Both the position numbers and the translations under genes were made by a program. A DNA stretch of 64,000 nt, taken from NCBI RefSeq assembly GCF_000974785.1, contig NZ_BBWV01000001.1, forward strand, positions 2,170,001 to 2,234,000, written 5' to 3'. This DNA comes from Flavihumibacter petaseus NBRC 106054 (GTDB lineage Bacteria; Bacteroidota; Bacteroidia; Chitinophagales; Chitinophagaceae). The notes beneath the pieces were generated by a model that worked only from the letters and a program-made list of their open reading frames with translations, did not search any database and had not been told where the DNA came from. This document shows, in pieces, positions 1 through 8,697 of this stretch. Position 1 is the first letter of the stretch. Every line of letters starts with the position of its first letter.

Positions 1-489
1 TTTTTCGTCCAATAGGTTTTCCAGTCCATCGTATAGTCCATTAAGTTGAACGTCATGTTCAGCAAGCCTCTCCTTAATCTGCTTAAATTGCTCAGTTACA
101 TCATTTTCTCTTATGACAATCCGTTTTATTTCAACAAAAGCCCTCATGATGGCGATGTTCATAGCGATGGCATGATCGCTCTTGAGTACGCCACTTAACA
201 TAGCAATTCCCTGCTCTGTGAAGGCAAACGGGAGGTATTTAAGGTTGTACCCTCTTCCTGATTTCAAGGTCACAATTTGTGACCTTGAAGATTCTTTGAT
301 AAGGGATTCATATTCTTCCCATTTAATCTGAAACATGAAATCAGGCGGAAAGCGTTTGGCATTTCTTTTTACTGCCTGATTAAATACTTTTGTTTCCACT
401 CCATAAATAATGGCAATATCCCGGTCAAGCATTACACGCTCACCTCTTATTGTATAAATGTGGTTTTGGATATTTTGAATGACTTCCAT
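1..489 (-). CDS. ORF6N-domain DNA-binding protein, partial (C-terminus beyond window)
   Basis: An open frame of 163 codons starts at the ATG on the minus strand at 489 and runs off the left edge. The N-terminal half (start MEVIQNIQNHIYTIRGERVM) followed by LDRDIA, RFPPDFMF and LPFAFTEQGIAML has the pattern of the ORF6N/KilA-N family, a DNA-binding module common in phages and also found singly in Bacteroidota chromosomes. After about residue 130 the sequence becomes charged and heptad-like (QFKQIKERLAEHD), suggesting a coiled coil. The biological role of the chromosomal copies is unknown. No integrase, tRNA target or other phage gene is visible beside it. The start is chosen because it matches the usual beginning of the domain; the stop codon is not in the window. 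Confidence 0.85.
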   Translation of the reverse strand, partial: MEVIQNIQNHIYTIRGERVMLDRDIAIIYGVETKVFNQAVKRNAKRFPPDFMFQIKWEEYESLIKESSRSQIVTLKSGRGYNLKYLPFAFTEQGIAMLSGVLKSDHAIAMNIAIMRAFVEIKRIVIRENDVTEQFKQIKERLAEHDVQLNGLYDGLENLLDEK

Positions 490-573
490 GTAGTTACCAT
501 AATCGCTGAAAATTAGTGCGTTAACGTGATGGAAATTACTGTTTAAAAGAAACAGGGTGTAAAAACGGTGCGT

Positions 574-1563
574 TTACCCCAATAGTGCCATTACCCTTTC
601 CACAAACCAATACATCGCAAGGGTGCCGATAAAGTAGCCGGGAATTTCGTTTACCCAGGCTGGTAAGGACAGCTGTAACCGTCTGACACCAGCGAGAATC
701 AGGAGCATGACTGCCACAAAGGCCAGTTGCCCGATCTCTACGCCAACGTTGAACAGCAATAGTGCCAGGGGAATATTGTTTTCGGGCAGCCCTACCTCAC
801 TGAGTGCGCCGGCAAAACCCAACCCGTGCAACAAGCCAAAGAGGAAAGAAACCAGCCAAGGATAACGATAGGTAAGGCCATCATTGCCATTGTAATGGTT
901 CACCAGTTCCACCGCTAAAAAGGCAATGCTCAGGGCAATGGCGGCTTCTGTAAAGGATGGCGATATGGTGATGATATGCAGTGTGGCCAGGGCCAGTGTG
1001 ATACTGTGCGCGATGGTAAAGGCTGTGATGGTCCACACCAGCCGGGAAGTTTTTTTCACCAGCAACAACAGGCCAAATACAAAGAGCAGGTGATCAAAGC
1101 CGCTCCATATATGGTAAATGCCCAACTGGATGTATTGCCAGACCGGTGGTGCCTGTGGCCGCGACAGGTTCAGGGTTACATAGGGTTGCACCGGTTTGAG
1201 CAGAAAAGTGAAGGAGCCGTTAGTGGCCGTTGTTACCTGCACCAGGGCATCCGTAATCGTTCTTTCCAGCCCCCTGATACGGACGGACTGCTGATCCAGG
1301 CTGGCGTGGTCCGGAGGGATCTGCCAGCGTTTGATCAGGTAGGCTTCCGTATAGGAGTTTTCAGCCAGTGAATCATTCAGCCACCCGGCACTGATTTCGG
1401 GAAATAAGGGGACGCCAACTTCTCCCATTATGGGCTGCTTCCAGGTGATTTGCAGGGAGTGGTCTGCATTTTCCCTGATTTCGAGATAGGCCGGTCTTAT
1501 CTCGTGTGCAGATGCAGCACCCGCTACCGTTAAAAGTGCTATGATTAAGATAAGGCGGTTCAT
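574..1563 (-). CDS. HupE/UreJ-family membrane protein
   Basis: 329 aa. A cleavable signal peptide (about residues 1-19, ending AASA before HEIRP) is followed by a soluble beta-rich domain to about residue 140 and then by six or so membrane segments. The membrane half has the conserved motifs of the HupE/UreJ_2 family: HIWSGFDHLLFV, FTIAHSITLALA, AVELVNHYNG, FGLLHGLGFAGAL and FNVGVEIGQLA. Family members include nickel/cobalt permeases, but this secreted-domain version is of unproven substrate; the conserved His residues in the membrane segments are compatible with metal transport. Its start codon overlaps the stop of the upstream PPIase gene by 4 bases, so the two are translationally coupled. 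Confidence 0.85.
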   Translation of the reverse strand: MNRLILIIALLTVAGAASAHEIRPAYLEIRENADHSLQITWKQPIMGEVGVPLFPEISAGWLNDSLAENSYTEAYLIKRWQIPPDHASLDQQSVRIRGLERTITDALVQVTTATNGSFTFLLKPVQPYVTLNLSRPQAPPVWQYIQLGIYHIWSGFDHLLFVFGLLLLVKKTSRLVWTITAFTIAHSITLALATLHIITISPSFTEAAIALSIAFLAVELVNHYNGNDGLTYRYPWLVSFLFGLLHGLGFAGALSEVGLPENNIPLALLLFNVGVEIGQLAFVAVMLLILAGVRRLQLSLPAWVNEIPGYFIGTLAMYWFVERVMALLG

Positions 1564-2405
1564 TTCTCCTCCAGGTAGTTTCTTCTGATGATATATTTTT
1601 TGCTCAGTTGCTCGAAAGCCTGCCTGTTTTGCTTTTCTTTTTCTGCTTCCAGGTATTTTGTTTTCACCGCTTCTTTTACCGCCTCATAGGGCAGCAGGGT
1701 ATGCTCATTACGATTTGAAATATACACCAGGTGCCATCCGTAGCCGGATTGAACGGGCCCCAGCCATGTGCCTGTTTTCCCTTTGAACAGGGAGTCAGCG
1801 ATCGGCTTGTCGCCGAAATTGGATTTGATGTCAACCAGCGACTGATCCGTATAATCATATTGAAGCGGAAAGCGATCTCCCTTCTCCGGCGCGCGTTGTT
1901 TTCCGCTGGTGGTCAACTCCTGCAAAACAGTCAATGCCTGGCGCCTGACGATCGTGTCGGGCCGGTTATCCGAATTGAAGTAAATATGGGAAAAGGTGAC
2001 CGTCGTTTCAGCACTGAACAGTTCGGGGTTGTTCTTGTAGAATGCCTGTAGCTGTTCCTCCGTCGGTGACGGTATTTCTTCCAGGTCCGATTGCAAAAAT
2101 TCAAATTTCTGTGACAGCCTTCGCCTCACGATTTCATCATCTTTATCCAGTCCGAGTTTTTTGGCTTCGCGGTAAGTGATCTCTTCCCTGATATAGGCAT
2201 TGATCAGGTCCTCCAGTTGTTGGTTGGTGGGAAGAACACCCAACTGGGTTTGGTATCCCGTTATCAGCGAGGCAACGCGTTCCCTGCTGATATCGATCTC
2301 GCGCGACGCGCTTTCCGTACGCGAACGGATGAAGGTTACGGATACATAGAGGATTACACCCAGTATAAAGAACTGGAACAGGGGTTCGGACAGTATTTTC
2401 TTCAT
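1560..2405 (-). CDS. Membrane-anchored parvulin-type peptidyl-prolyl isomerase
   Basis: 281 aa. One hydrophobic segment near the N-terminus (about residues 8-25, FQFFILGVILYVSVTFI) anchors a periplasmic protein. Residues 45-115 form a SurA/PpiD-like helical chaperone region (QLEDLINAYIREEITYREAK), and residues 125-245 resemble a divergent rotamase (parvulin) domain with FSHIYF near its start and GPVQSGYGWHLVYI near its end, a typical parvulin signature. It probably assists folding of envelope proteins; the tight linkage to the HupE-like gene (ATGA overlap) and to the DUF3604 gene 18 bases upstream suggests a dedicated client within this cluster, which is inference. Confidence 0.85.
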   Translation of the reverse strand: MKKILSEPLFQFFILGVILYVSVTFIRSRTESASREIDISRERVASLITGYQTQLGVLPTNQQLEDLINAYIREEITYREAKKLGLDKDDEIVRRRLSQKFEFLQSDLEEIPSPTEEQLQAFYKNNPELFSAETTVTFSHIYFNSDNRPDTIVRRQALTVLQELTTSGKQRAPEKGDRFPLQYDYTDQSLVDIKSNFGDKPIADSLFKGKTGTWLGPVQSGYGWHLVYISNRNEHTLLPYEAVKEAVKTKYLEAEKEKQNRQAFEQLSKKYIIRRNYLEEK

Positions 2406-2423
2406 GATGCTTTTCCGCGTAGT

Positions 2424-4301
2424 TTATTTGGAAGGCGTGTACCACACGGGACTAGTCCACGCTCTTTCCTGGATCGTGGTGGGAACCAGTTTGCTTACCG
2501 GCAACCCATGTTTTGCGGCCAGGTAGGTGCTCCACCGGGGTGTCGGGATTTCCAATACACGGGCATAGTAGGTGCTATAGGCCTGCGGATCAAAGTCAGT
2601 GTCTTCCCAGTAACCGATCAATTCGGCTGACCCGATATTTTCGGTATAGGTAGCTTTCGCCACATCCACGGTATTGCCGATGGCTGGCAGTTTGCCTTTT
2701 GCATCCACTTTCCGGTCACCACTCCAGACAACATTGTAGATCTTCTCCGTTGACTTGCCATTTTTGGTCGACACCTTGATGATCTGGATCCTGTCAAGAT
2801 TCCCTGAATTGGGGTCCTTGAGCGCCTGTACCAGGAATTTCGGTTTGCCGGTACCGGCAGGAAGGTCAGCACCCATGGGCACACCACCGGCATAAGCCTG
2901 TTTCACCCAGTCACCCTGTTTCGTCATCTCCCCGTTATAATTCCAGCCGGCAAAAAGCCTCACTTTGATCCGGCCTCCGGAAGTCGCAAAACATTCCTTT
3001 CTTTTCAAAGCATCAAAGATGGCTTCCCGGGTATTGCTTTCTGCCCATACACCGGTGATGGAAGATGCTGACAGTTTAATAGGCGCTTCCCCGCCAATAG
3101 ATGTTTTCTGGACAAGCAGTTCTTTGAAATTTTTGGCGAGATCATCCTGGGTGGCATGTGAACCGGGATAATTATTTTCTTCCGAAGTGGTAATGCCGGA
3201 ATGATAATCTGTACCTCCTTCCACACCCATTTTGAACGGATTGGCGCCGAGTTTTTCCTGGAGTTCCTGACCTGTACCCCAGGCCTGCCGCACATAGCTG
3301 CCGGAACTGGTTTTTCCCCTGATGGTACTATTCAGCAGCGTTTCCATCACTTCATAGTTGGCGAATTCGTCGTTGGGACTTAAAGTGGGACTGGTTTCAC
3401 TTTCGCCTTTACCCTGTGCCATTTCAGTAAGTGGTTCATTAGCCATTCTCCGAACGGCGTATTCTTTGGTGAGCGGTTTGCCGGAGAGGGTTTTCGTATC
3501 AAACATCAAACCGTTGCTCAGGTTGCTGTTGTGCGGAACAGCCAGCACATCGCTGCCGGCAGTACGGGCATTTTCCAGGTAGGTCCAGAGATTTTCGGGG
3601 TCGTTCGAATCAAAGGAAGAGAAAGGAAGTTCAGGTACCTTGTCTCCCTTAAAGATGACGCAACGGTGCAGGTTTTGAGAACCACCATTGGCAGCTGACG
3701 GCATGGAGGTCCATTCGTATCCGACAAACGTGGTGAACTTACCGGGCCGGTAATATTTAGCAGCCGCCAGCTGTAAAATATCCCACCCTTTGATGATCGC
3801 TTCTTTTTTATTTAAGGCCGTATCCGGGGTATTGGTTTTAACTCCGTGGATAAACTGGCCGAAGGTTTTTGCAATTGTATCCTGGTTGGTACTCGACCAT
3901 TGCCGTTGCATGGCCGTTCCTGCCCAGAGCCCGTTGGGGTCTTTTACCTGGTCTACAACGCCGAGGTATTCCGAGTGGTCGGTCACTGCGAGGAAATCAA
4001 GTGGTGCGATACGTTTGACAGGGTTTCCGAGATAAGTTACCGTTTCCCCCAGGGCATATTTATAGGAATCTTCCGGCATCAGTGTTGACCCCATGATATT
4101 GGCGTCAGGGGATAACGCAGTGTGCAGGTGCAGGTCTCCGAAATAGCAGTTCTTTAACGGGTTGGTTTCAATCGCTGCCACTGCCGTATCTGCAGTTTTT
4201 GCGGCGGTTGAATCAGTGGCTGCAGTATTGTTACTGTTGTTTCCGCAGGCGGCTATGGCAAGGGTGCCGAGAATAATAAATCCGGACAGAAGAAGTCTCA
4301 T
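2424..4301 (-). CDS. DUF3604 lipoprotein
   Basis: 625 aa with a lipoprotein signal peptide (lipobox IAAC at residues 16-19) and a low-complexity Asn/Thr/Ala linker. The mature part begins with CYFGDLHLHTALSPDA, a His-rich motif like the first metal site of PHP-type phosphoesterases, then FLAVTDHSEYLG, VPHNSN and GGTDYHSG, all typical of the DUF3604 family. The His/Asp spacing suggests a metallohydrolase, but no activity is established that I can name. It sits directly upstream of the PPIase and HupE-like genes and 55 bases downstream of the permease gene on the same strand, so all four may be co-transcribed. Confidence 0.85.
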   Translation of the reverse strand: MRLLLSGFIILGTLAIAACGNNSNNTAATDSTAAKTADTAVAAIETNPLKNCYFGDLHLHTALSPDANIMGSTLMPEDSYKYALGETVTYLGNPVKRIAPLDFLAVTDHSEYLGVVDQVKDPNGLWAGTAMQRQWSSTNQDTIAKTFGQFIHGVKTNTPDTALNKKEAIIKGWDILQLAAAKYYRPGKFTTFVGYEWTSMPSAANGGSQNLHRCVIFKGDKVPELPFSSFDSNDPENLWTYLENARTAGSDVLAVPHNSNLSNGLMFDTKTLSGKPLTKEYAVRRMANEPLTEMAQGKGESETSPTLSPNDEFANYEVMETLLNSTIRGKTSSGSYVRQAWGTGQELQEKLGANPFKMGVEGGTDYHSGITTSEENNYPGSHATQDDLAKNFKELLVQKTSIGGEAPIKLSASSITGVWAESNTREAIFDALKRKECFATSGGRIKVRLFAGWNYNGEMTKQGDWVKQAYAGGVPMGADLPAGTGKPKFLVQALKDPNSGNLDRIQIIKVSTKNGKSTEKIYNVVWSGDRKVDAKGKLPAIGNTVDVAKATYTENIGSAELIGYWEDTDFDPQAYSTYYARVLEIPTPRWSTYLAAKHGLPVSKLVPTTIQERAWTSPVWYTPSK

Positions 4302-4356
4302 AATATGGCGATTAATGTTGACGGGCCGGACTTAATGAATTTAAATAAAAAATCCC

Positions 4357-6774
4357 TTACTCCGTCTTCAGGCTTTTCACAGGATTGGAAATTGCCGCTT
4401 TGACAGCCTGCGAACCAATGGTAAACAGTGATATCGTCAGTGCGATGGCGGTGGCTGCAAGGAACACCCACCAGTCGATGGAGATCCGGTAGGTAAAGTC
4501 GTTCAGCCAGCGATGCATTGCCCACCAGCCAACCGGAAAGGCAAGGACGGAAGCAACGGCAACCAATACCAGAAATCGTTTTGAAATCATCACGGCGATC
4601 CTGAGGGGATTTGCCCCCAGCACTTTCCTGATCCCGATCTCTTTTTTTCTTTGTTCAACACTGAAGGCTGCGAGTCCAAACAGTCCCATACAGCCAACAA
4701 AAATGGCCATTGCTGCGAAGATCCAGAGCAGCTTACTTAGTTTTTCTTCATGCTGATACATTTTTCCATAACTGTCATCCATAAACTTATACTCCAGGGG
4801 ATAACCCGGTGAAAATTCATTCCACAGGTTGCTGATAGAACCGATTGTAGTGCTGATATCTGCAGTTTTGAGTTTGGCTGCAACGGTATAGGTTTCCTGC
4901 GGATAGAGCTGAATGGCACAGGCAGTAATTTTTTCATGCAGGCTCTTGTAGTGGAAGTCCTGTACAACGCCGATCACCTTGCCTTTTTTGACAGGCTGCA
5001 ATGTATCCGCGGGTGCCCATTCCTCCCAGCTAATCTGCCGGCCTAAAGCTTTTTCAGGCGTGCCGAATCCGAATTCCCTTACCGCCGTTTCATTAATCAG
5101 GAAAGCTTCTTTTACATCTGTCTGCATCTGCCTGGAAAAGTCTCTTCCCGCCACGATACGCAGCCCCAGGGTCTTAACATAGTGTTCATCCCCGATAAAC
5201 ACGTTCGACGCATATTCTTTGCCGTCAATTTTTACACCATCACCGGCAAACTGGTCACCCGGCAGGCCATAGCCTGAAGTAACCGAAACAATCCCGGCGG
5301 ACTGTCTCAGTTTGGTTTTAAAGGTTTCCAGCAACCCGGCATTGCTTACCAGGCTATCCCGCACTTCAAAATAAAGTACCTGTTCCTTGTTAAAGCCGAG
5401 ATCTTTATTGTTCAGGTACCTGGTCTGCCGGTATACGATAAGTGTTGAAACGATCAGCAAAACGGAAAGTGCAAACTGAACGACTACCAGGGTTTGCCGC
5501 AACCATACACCACCCGAACCGTTGCCCCCGCTCAAATTCTTGAAAGCCCGAATGGGCTGAAATCCGGAAAGCACCAACGCAGGATAGATGCCAGCAAGCA
5601 GGCCGGTAATTATTCCGGCCAGCAGGATAATCAGCGCAAGTACCGGATTATGGATGAGGTTAAAAGAAATTGCTTTTCCGGTGAACTGGTTGAGCAGGGG
5701 TATAATCACTGCTGTGGCAATAGCGGCGATGATCATAGACAGCAGGGAAAGCAGCATCGTTTCGCCGAGGAACTGAAAGATCAGCTGCCGGCGCCCTGCC
5801 CCGATAACTTTTCTTACACCGATCTCTTTTGCTCTCCTGATGGATCTTGCCGTTGCGAGATTGATAAAATTGAAACAGGCGATGACGAGTACAAAGATGG
5901 CGATGATGGTGAGGGCGTTGACATAGGTCTCGTTGCCACGGATGGCATTGTCATAAACAAAATCAGCAGACTGCAGGTGCACAGCTGCCAGCGGCTGAAA
6001 AAAAGGCAGGAAAGTGTTGCCCTGGCGGAGGGTCGGATAGATTTCCTTTTTGATATGCGCCTGGAAATGATGCTGCAGCTGATCAACGTTTGCTGCAGGG
6101 CTTAGTTTCACATAGGTGTAAAACTGTGTCCAGGTCCATGCCGCCATACGTTCTTTGGGGATGCCTGCTGCAGGGAGCGCCATGAGGTAGTGAAAGTCGA
6201 GATGGAAATGTTGAGGCAATTCAGCCAGAACGCCGGTTACCTGGAAATTGCTTTTGTCGATCAGTATCGTTTTGCCAACCGGGTTATCCCCGCCAAAATA
6301 TTTCCGGGCAAGTGTAGTGGAAATAACCACCGCAGTGGGGGAGTTGAGTGCTGTAGCGGGGGCGCCGGCTGCAAAACTCAGCCGGAACACTTTAAAGAAG
6401 GAAGAGTCGGCAAAGCAGCCTTTCTCCTCATAATTCTTTTTATTGTCCACTTCCATAAGGAATTTGTCCTTGCTCATCAGGATCCTGGTGGCAGCTTCCA
6501 CCTGCGGGTATTCTTGTTTCAGGAAAGTGGCGTAGGCGGGCGCTACCGGTGCCATATGGCTGGTGTTGCCATTTTGATTTTGCCAGTGGTTATAGATGCG
6601 GTAGACATTCGCATGATCGGGAATGTTCTTGTCAAATTGCCATTCATCCCATACAAACAGGCCGATAACAAAACAGCCCACCATGCCGATGGTCAGGCTG
6701 ATCACATTAATGGCCGAAAAGCTCTTGTAGTTCAACAGCATTCTGAGTGCTGTTTTTATATAGCTCCTGATCAT
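4357..6774 (-). CDS. MacB/FtsX-type ABC transporter permease
   Basis: 805 aa, the usual length of the large duplicated Bacteroidota permeases. Each half has one N-terminal membrane helix, a periplasmic MacB_PCD-like domain, then three membrane helices of an FtsX domain. The first half starts MIRSYIKTALRMLLNYKSFS and continues with the typical INVISLTIGM; the FtsX motif RAKEIGVRKVIGAGRRQLI ends the first module and RKKEIGIRKVLGANPLRI marks the second. No ATPase gene is adjacent. Such permeases usually work with a separately encoded MacB-like ATPase in lipoprotein or peptide export, or in envelope stress. Substrate unknown. Confidence 0.9.
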   Translation of the reverse strand: MIRSYIKTALRMLLNYKSFSAINVISLTIGMVGCFVIGLFVWDEWQFDKNIPDHANVYRIYNHWQNQNGNTSHMAPVAPAYATFLKQEYPQVEAATRILMSKDKFLMEVDNKKNYEEKGCFADSSFFKVFRLSFAAGAPATALNSPTAVVISTTLARKYFGGDNPVGKTILIDKSNFQVTGVLAELPQHFHLDFHYLMALPAAGIPKERMAAWTWTQFYTYVKLSPAANVDQLQHHFQAHIKKEIYPTLRQGNTFLPFFQPLAAVHLQSADFVYDNAIRGNETYVNALTIIAIFVLVIACFNFINLATARSIRRAKEIGVRKVIGAGRRQLIFQFLGETMLLSLLSMIIAAIATAVIIPLLNQFTGKAISFNLIHNPVLALIILLAGIITGLLAGIYPALVLSGFQPIRAFKNLSGGNGSGGVWLRQTLVVVQFALSVLLIVSTLIVYRQTRYLNNKDLGFNKEQVLYFEVRDSLVSNAGLLETFKTKLRQSAGIVSVTSGYGLPGDQFAGDGVKIDGKEYASNVFIGDEHYVKTLGLRIVAGRDFSRQMQTDVKEAFLINETAVREFGFGTPEKALGRQISWEEWAPADTLQPVKKGKVIGVVQDFHYKSLHEKITACAIQLYPQETYTVAAKLKTADISTTIGSISNLWNEFSPGYPLEYKFMDDSYGKMYQHEEKLSKLLWIFAAMAIFVGCMGLFGLAAFSVEQRKKEIGIRKVLGANPLRIAVMISKRFLVLVAVASVLAFPVGWWAMHRWLNDFTYRISIDWWVFLAATAIALTISLFTIGSQAVKAAISNPVKSLKTE

Positions 6775-6926
6775 AGGTTGCTAACCTGGATTTTCGGGCA
6801 GGCTGATCAATTTTACAGTAAGAAATATGCCAGTAAATAAAGGTGTGATAGTCAATGTAAAAGAGGCGGTTGTGTGTACGAAAGTGTTCGGAAGTGATAC
6901 AGCAGGTGTTCTTTTTTGGATTTTCC

Positions 6927-6953
6927 TGTCACGTTTTGATTTCCTGCCTTGTT
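6927..6953 (+). promoter_or_regulatory. Possible ECF41-type promoter
   Basis: TGTCACG at 6927-6933 matches six of seven bases of the TGTCACA -35 motif known for ECF41 sigma factor target promoters. A TGTT lies 16 bases further on, where ECF41 promoters have CGTC. It is 72-78 bases upstream of the gene that precedes the ECF41-like sigma gene, so autoregulation is the natural reading. The -10 match is poor, hence low confidence. Confidence 0.35.
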
Positions 6954-7004
6954 ATTCTATTACCAAACATTAAAAGCAGGTAAATCAACTAAAAAAATAA
7001 CACA

Positions 7005-7325
7005 ATGATCACCGTAAAAGTAAGTTACACCGTCGACCAGGCATTCGTTGAAGAGAACCAACATAACATCAGTGTTTTTATGGAGGACTTCAGGAAGGTT
7101 AGCAGCGCTGAATTTCGATATGACGTTTATTTATTGGAGGACGGGGTGACTTTTCTTCACCTGTCTCATTACCTGAATGAAAGTGTGCAAAAGCAGGTAC
7201 TGGCTATTCCATCTTTTAAGGTTTTCCAGGAAAAGCGGGACGCAAGTGGCATTGGCAATTCCCATAAACTGGAGGTGATGAAGTTCGTGGGCACTACCGA
7301 TGACTTATTTTTTTCTCAGCGTTAG
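7005..7325 (+). CDS. Small ABM-like dimeric alpha/beta-barrel protein
   Basis: 106 aa, no signal peptide. The pattern ITVKVSYTVDQAFVEENQHN, a helix, then FRYDVYLLEDGVTFLHLSHY and a second helix ending VFQEKRD resembles the ferredoxin-like fold of antibiotic-biosynthesis-monooxygenase-type (ABM) proteins, which dimerise and sometimes act as cofactor-free oxygenases. Catalytic residues cannot be assigned by eye. It lies 39 bases upstream of the ECF41-like sigma gene on the same strand and is the only partner gene there. ECF41 factors are normally linked to carboxymuconolactone decarboxylase, oxidoreductase or epimerase genes, so this protein may fill the equivalent place. Start ATG follows an A-rich leader. 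Confidence 0.65.
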   Translation: MITVKVSYTVDQAFVEENQHNISVFMEDFRKVSSAEFRYDVYLLEDGVTFLHLSHYLNESVQKQVLAIPSFKVFQEKRDASGIGNSHKLEVMKFVGTTDDLFFSQR

Positions 7326-7364
7326 GAGCTGCAAATTTGTCGTCCTTATTAATCTGAGGGATAG

Positions 7365-8225
7365 ATGGAGATATTGAACAACTACCAGGGAAGACTTTTC
7401 CCTTATGCCTACAATATTTTGGGGTCTGCTGCTGATGCGATGGATGCTGTGCAGGATGTCATGATGAAGTATGTTGCTGTGCCCCGGTCTGAAATGGAAA
7501 ATGAAACAGGATACCTGGTTAAAGGGGTCATCAACCAGTCGATCAATATCAGGAAAAGGAACAGGAGATCGGTGGGAGATGCAGTCTGGCTTCCGGAACC
7601 CATCGCTACGGAAAACGCGGACCAGGCAATCAACAGGAATGAAATAATATCGTATTCCATGATGGTTCTGCTGGAATATCTCGATCCCAAAGAACGGGCG
7701 GTGTTTATCTTAAAGGAGGCGTTTGATTATTCGCATGAGGAAATAGCAGCTATACTTTCTCTTTCAGTGGAGAACTCAAGGAAGGTCCTGAGCAGGGCGA
7801 AGCGTACACTGAAAGGCAGACGTGAAAATTTCAAACCGGCAGCGGGAAGTACAGAAGTGTTACAGCGTTATATTGAAACAATCCGGAATGGTGATACAGA
7901 AGCTTTGGAGAAAATTCTGGCTAAGGATATTGCGGTAAAAACGGATGGCGGTGCTATTAAGATTGTGGCTCCTGTTGTGACAGGGCAGCAAGCGGTGATT
8001 GATCTTTTAAGCTATGTGTATAAAACCTACCACCATTCGCTTTCTGTTAAAGTCCGGTTGGTAAATCACCAGCCAGCGTTGTTGTTTTTCAAAGAAGATC
8101 TTCTGGTCAATTGCCAGGTTTTTGATATTGAAGATGATTCAGTTAAGGGTATATATTCTATTGTTGACCCCGAAAAACTGAAAGACCGGTGGCATTTGTA
8201 TTGCATGAGTCTTTTGGGACCTTAA
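7365..8225 (+). CDS. ECF41-like sigma factor with fused SnoaL-like C-terminal domain
   Basis: 286 aa. Residues 1-75 are sigma region 2 (YAYNILGSAADAMDAVQDVM), residues 100-155 are region 4 (LDPKERAVFILKEAFDYSHE, then an HTH ending SRAKRTLKG), and residues 165-280 form a SnoaL-like/NTF2-like domain. The linker motif WLPEP, the TDGGAIKI segment and the C-terminal VDPEKL match the WLPEP, DGGGK and NPDKL signatures known for ECF41 factors, in which the fused domain controls activity instead of a separate anti-sigma factor. No anti-sigma gene is present. A strong terminator follows at 8277-8305. Confidence 0.85.
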   Translation: MEILNNYQGRLFPYAYNILGSAADAMDAVQDVMMKYVAVPRSEMENETGYLVKGVINQSINIRKRNRRSVGDAVWLPEPIATENADQAINRNEIISYSMMVLLEYLDPKERAVFILKEAFDYSHEEIAAILSLSVENSRKVLSRAKRTLKGRRENFKPAAGSTEVLQRYIETIRNGDTEALEKILAKDIAVKTDGGAIKIVAPVVTGQQAVIDLLSYVYKTYHHSLSVKVRLVNHQPALLFFKEDLLVNCQVFDIEDDSVKGIYSIVDPEKLKDRWHLYCMSLLGP

Positions 8226-8276
8226 GCATGCTGGAACAGGGACTATCAATTTCCTATCCAAATCGCATCAATATCC

Positions 8277-8305
8277 AGCCCCGGTATGGCACCGGGGCTT
8301 TTTTT
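8277..8305 (+). terminator. Rho-independent terminator after the ECF41-like gene
   Basis: Perfect 9-bp stem AGCCCCGGT / ACCGGGGCT with a 5-base loop and a run of seven T. Confidence 0.9.
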
Positions 8306-8347
8306 ATCATATTCCAACATCCCCTGGTAAACCAGGCTCGAAACATA

Positions 8348-8377
8348 AAAAAAGCGCTGAATCTTCAGCGCTTTTTT
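8348..8377 (-). terminator. Terminator of tRNA-Asn
   Basis: 13-bp stem including AAAAAAGCGCTGA and its complement around an ATCT loop. The A and T tracts make it work in both directions. It begins directly after the 3' end of the minus-strand tRNA. Confidence 0.85.
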
Positions 8378-8378
8378 G

Positions 8379-8452
8379 CTCCCCCTGCTGGACTTGAACC
8401 AGCGACCCTCTGATTAACAGTCAGATGCTCTAACCAACTGAGCTAAGGAGGA
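8379..8452 (-). tRNA. tRNA-Asn (GUU)
   Basis: 74 nt. Acceptor arm TCCTCCT pairs with AGGGGGA, discriminator G, no encoded CCA. D arm AGCTCAGTTGGTTAGAGC, anticodon stem TCTGA/TCAGA with loop CTGTTAA giving anticodon GTT, and T arm GCTGGTTCAAGTCCAGC all fold normally. Confidence 0.95.
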
Positions 8453-8501
8453 ATATGGTTTCCCTACCGGCGAAAAGCAAGCTGTCCGCGTTTGGGGAGT
8501 G

Positions 8502-8532
8502 CAAAAATAGGGATTTTCAGATTCCACCCAAG
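8502..8532 (-). promoter_or_regulatory. Promoter of tRNA-Asn
   Basis: On the minus strand TATTTTTG (8509-8502) is an exact TAnnTTTG -7 element, with CTTG 19 bases upstream (8532-8529) as the -33 element of Bacteroidota primary-sigma promoters. It is about 50 bases before the tRNA. Confidence 0.7.
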
Positions 8533-8697
8533 TCAATTTCCTGATTTTTTTGAAGTTGCTGCCAACGGATTCAAACGTTTTGTCATTTGTATTGATAAGC
8601 TTAGGAGGGTTTCACCTTCCTCCCGCGCGCAACCGTTTGTTTGTTAGCCGAATGCCCCGATTGCCTACATTTATCCACAACATCGATAATCGTTACC

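Noticed and set aside
1-489. Prophage at the left edge
   Set aside because: Only a single ORF6N-domain gene is seen; no integrase, structural or lysis genes, and the next genes are ordinary envelope genes.
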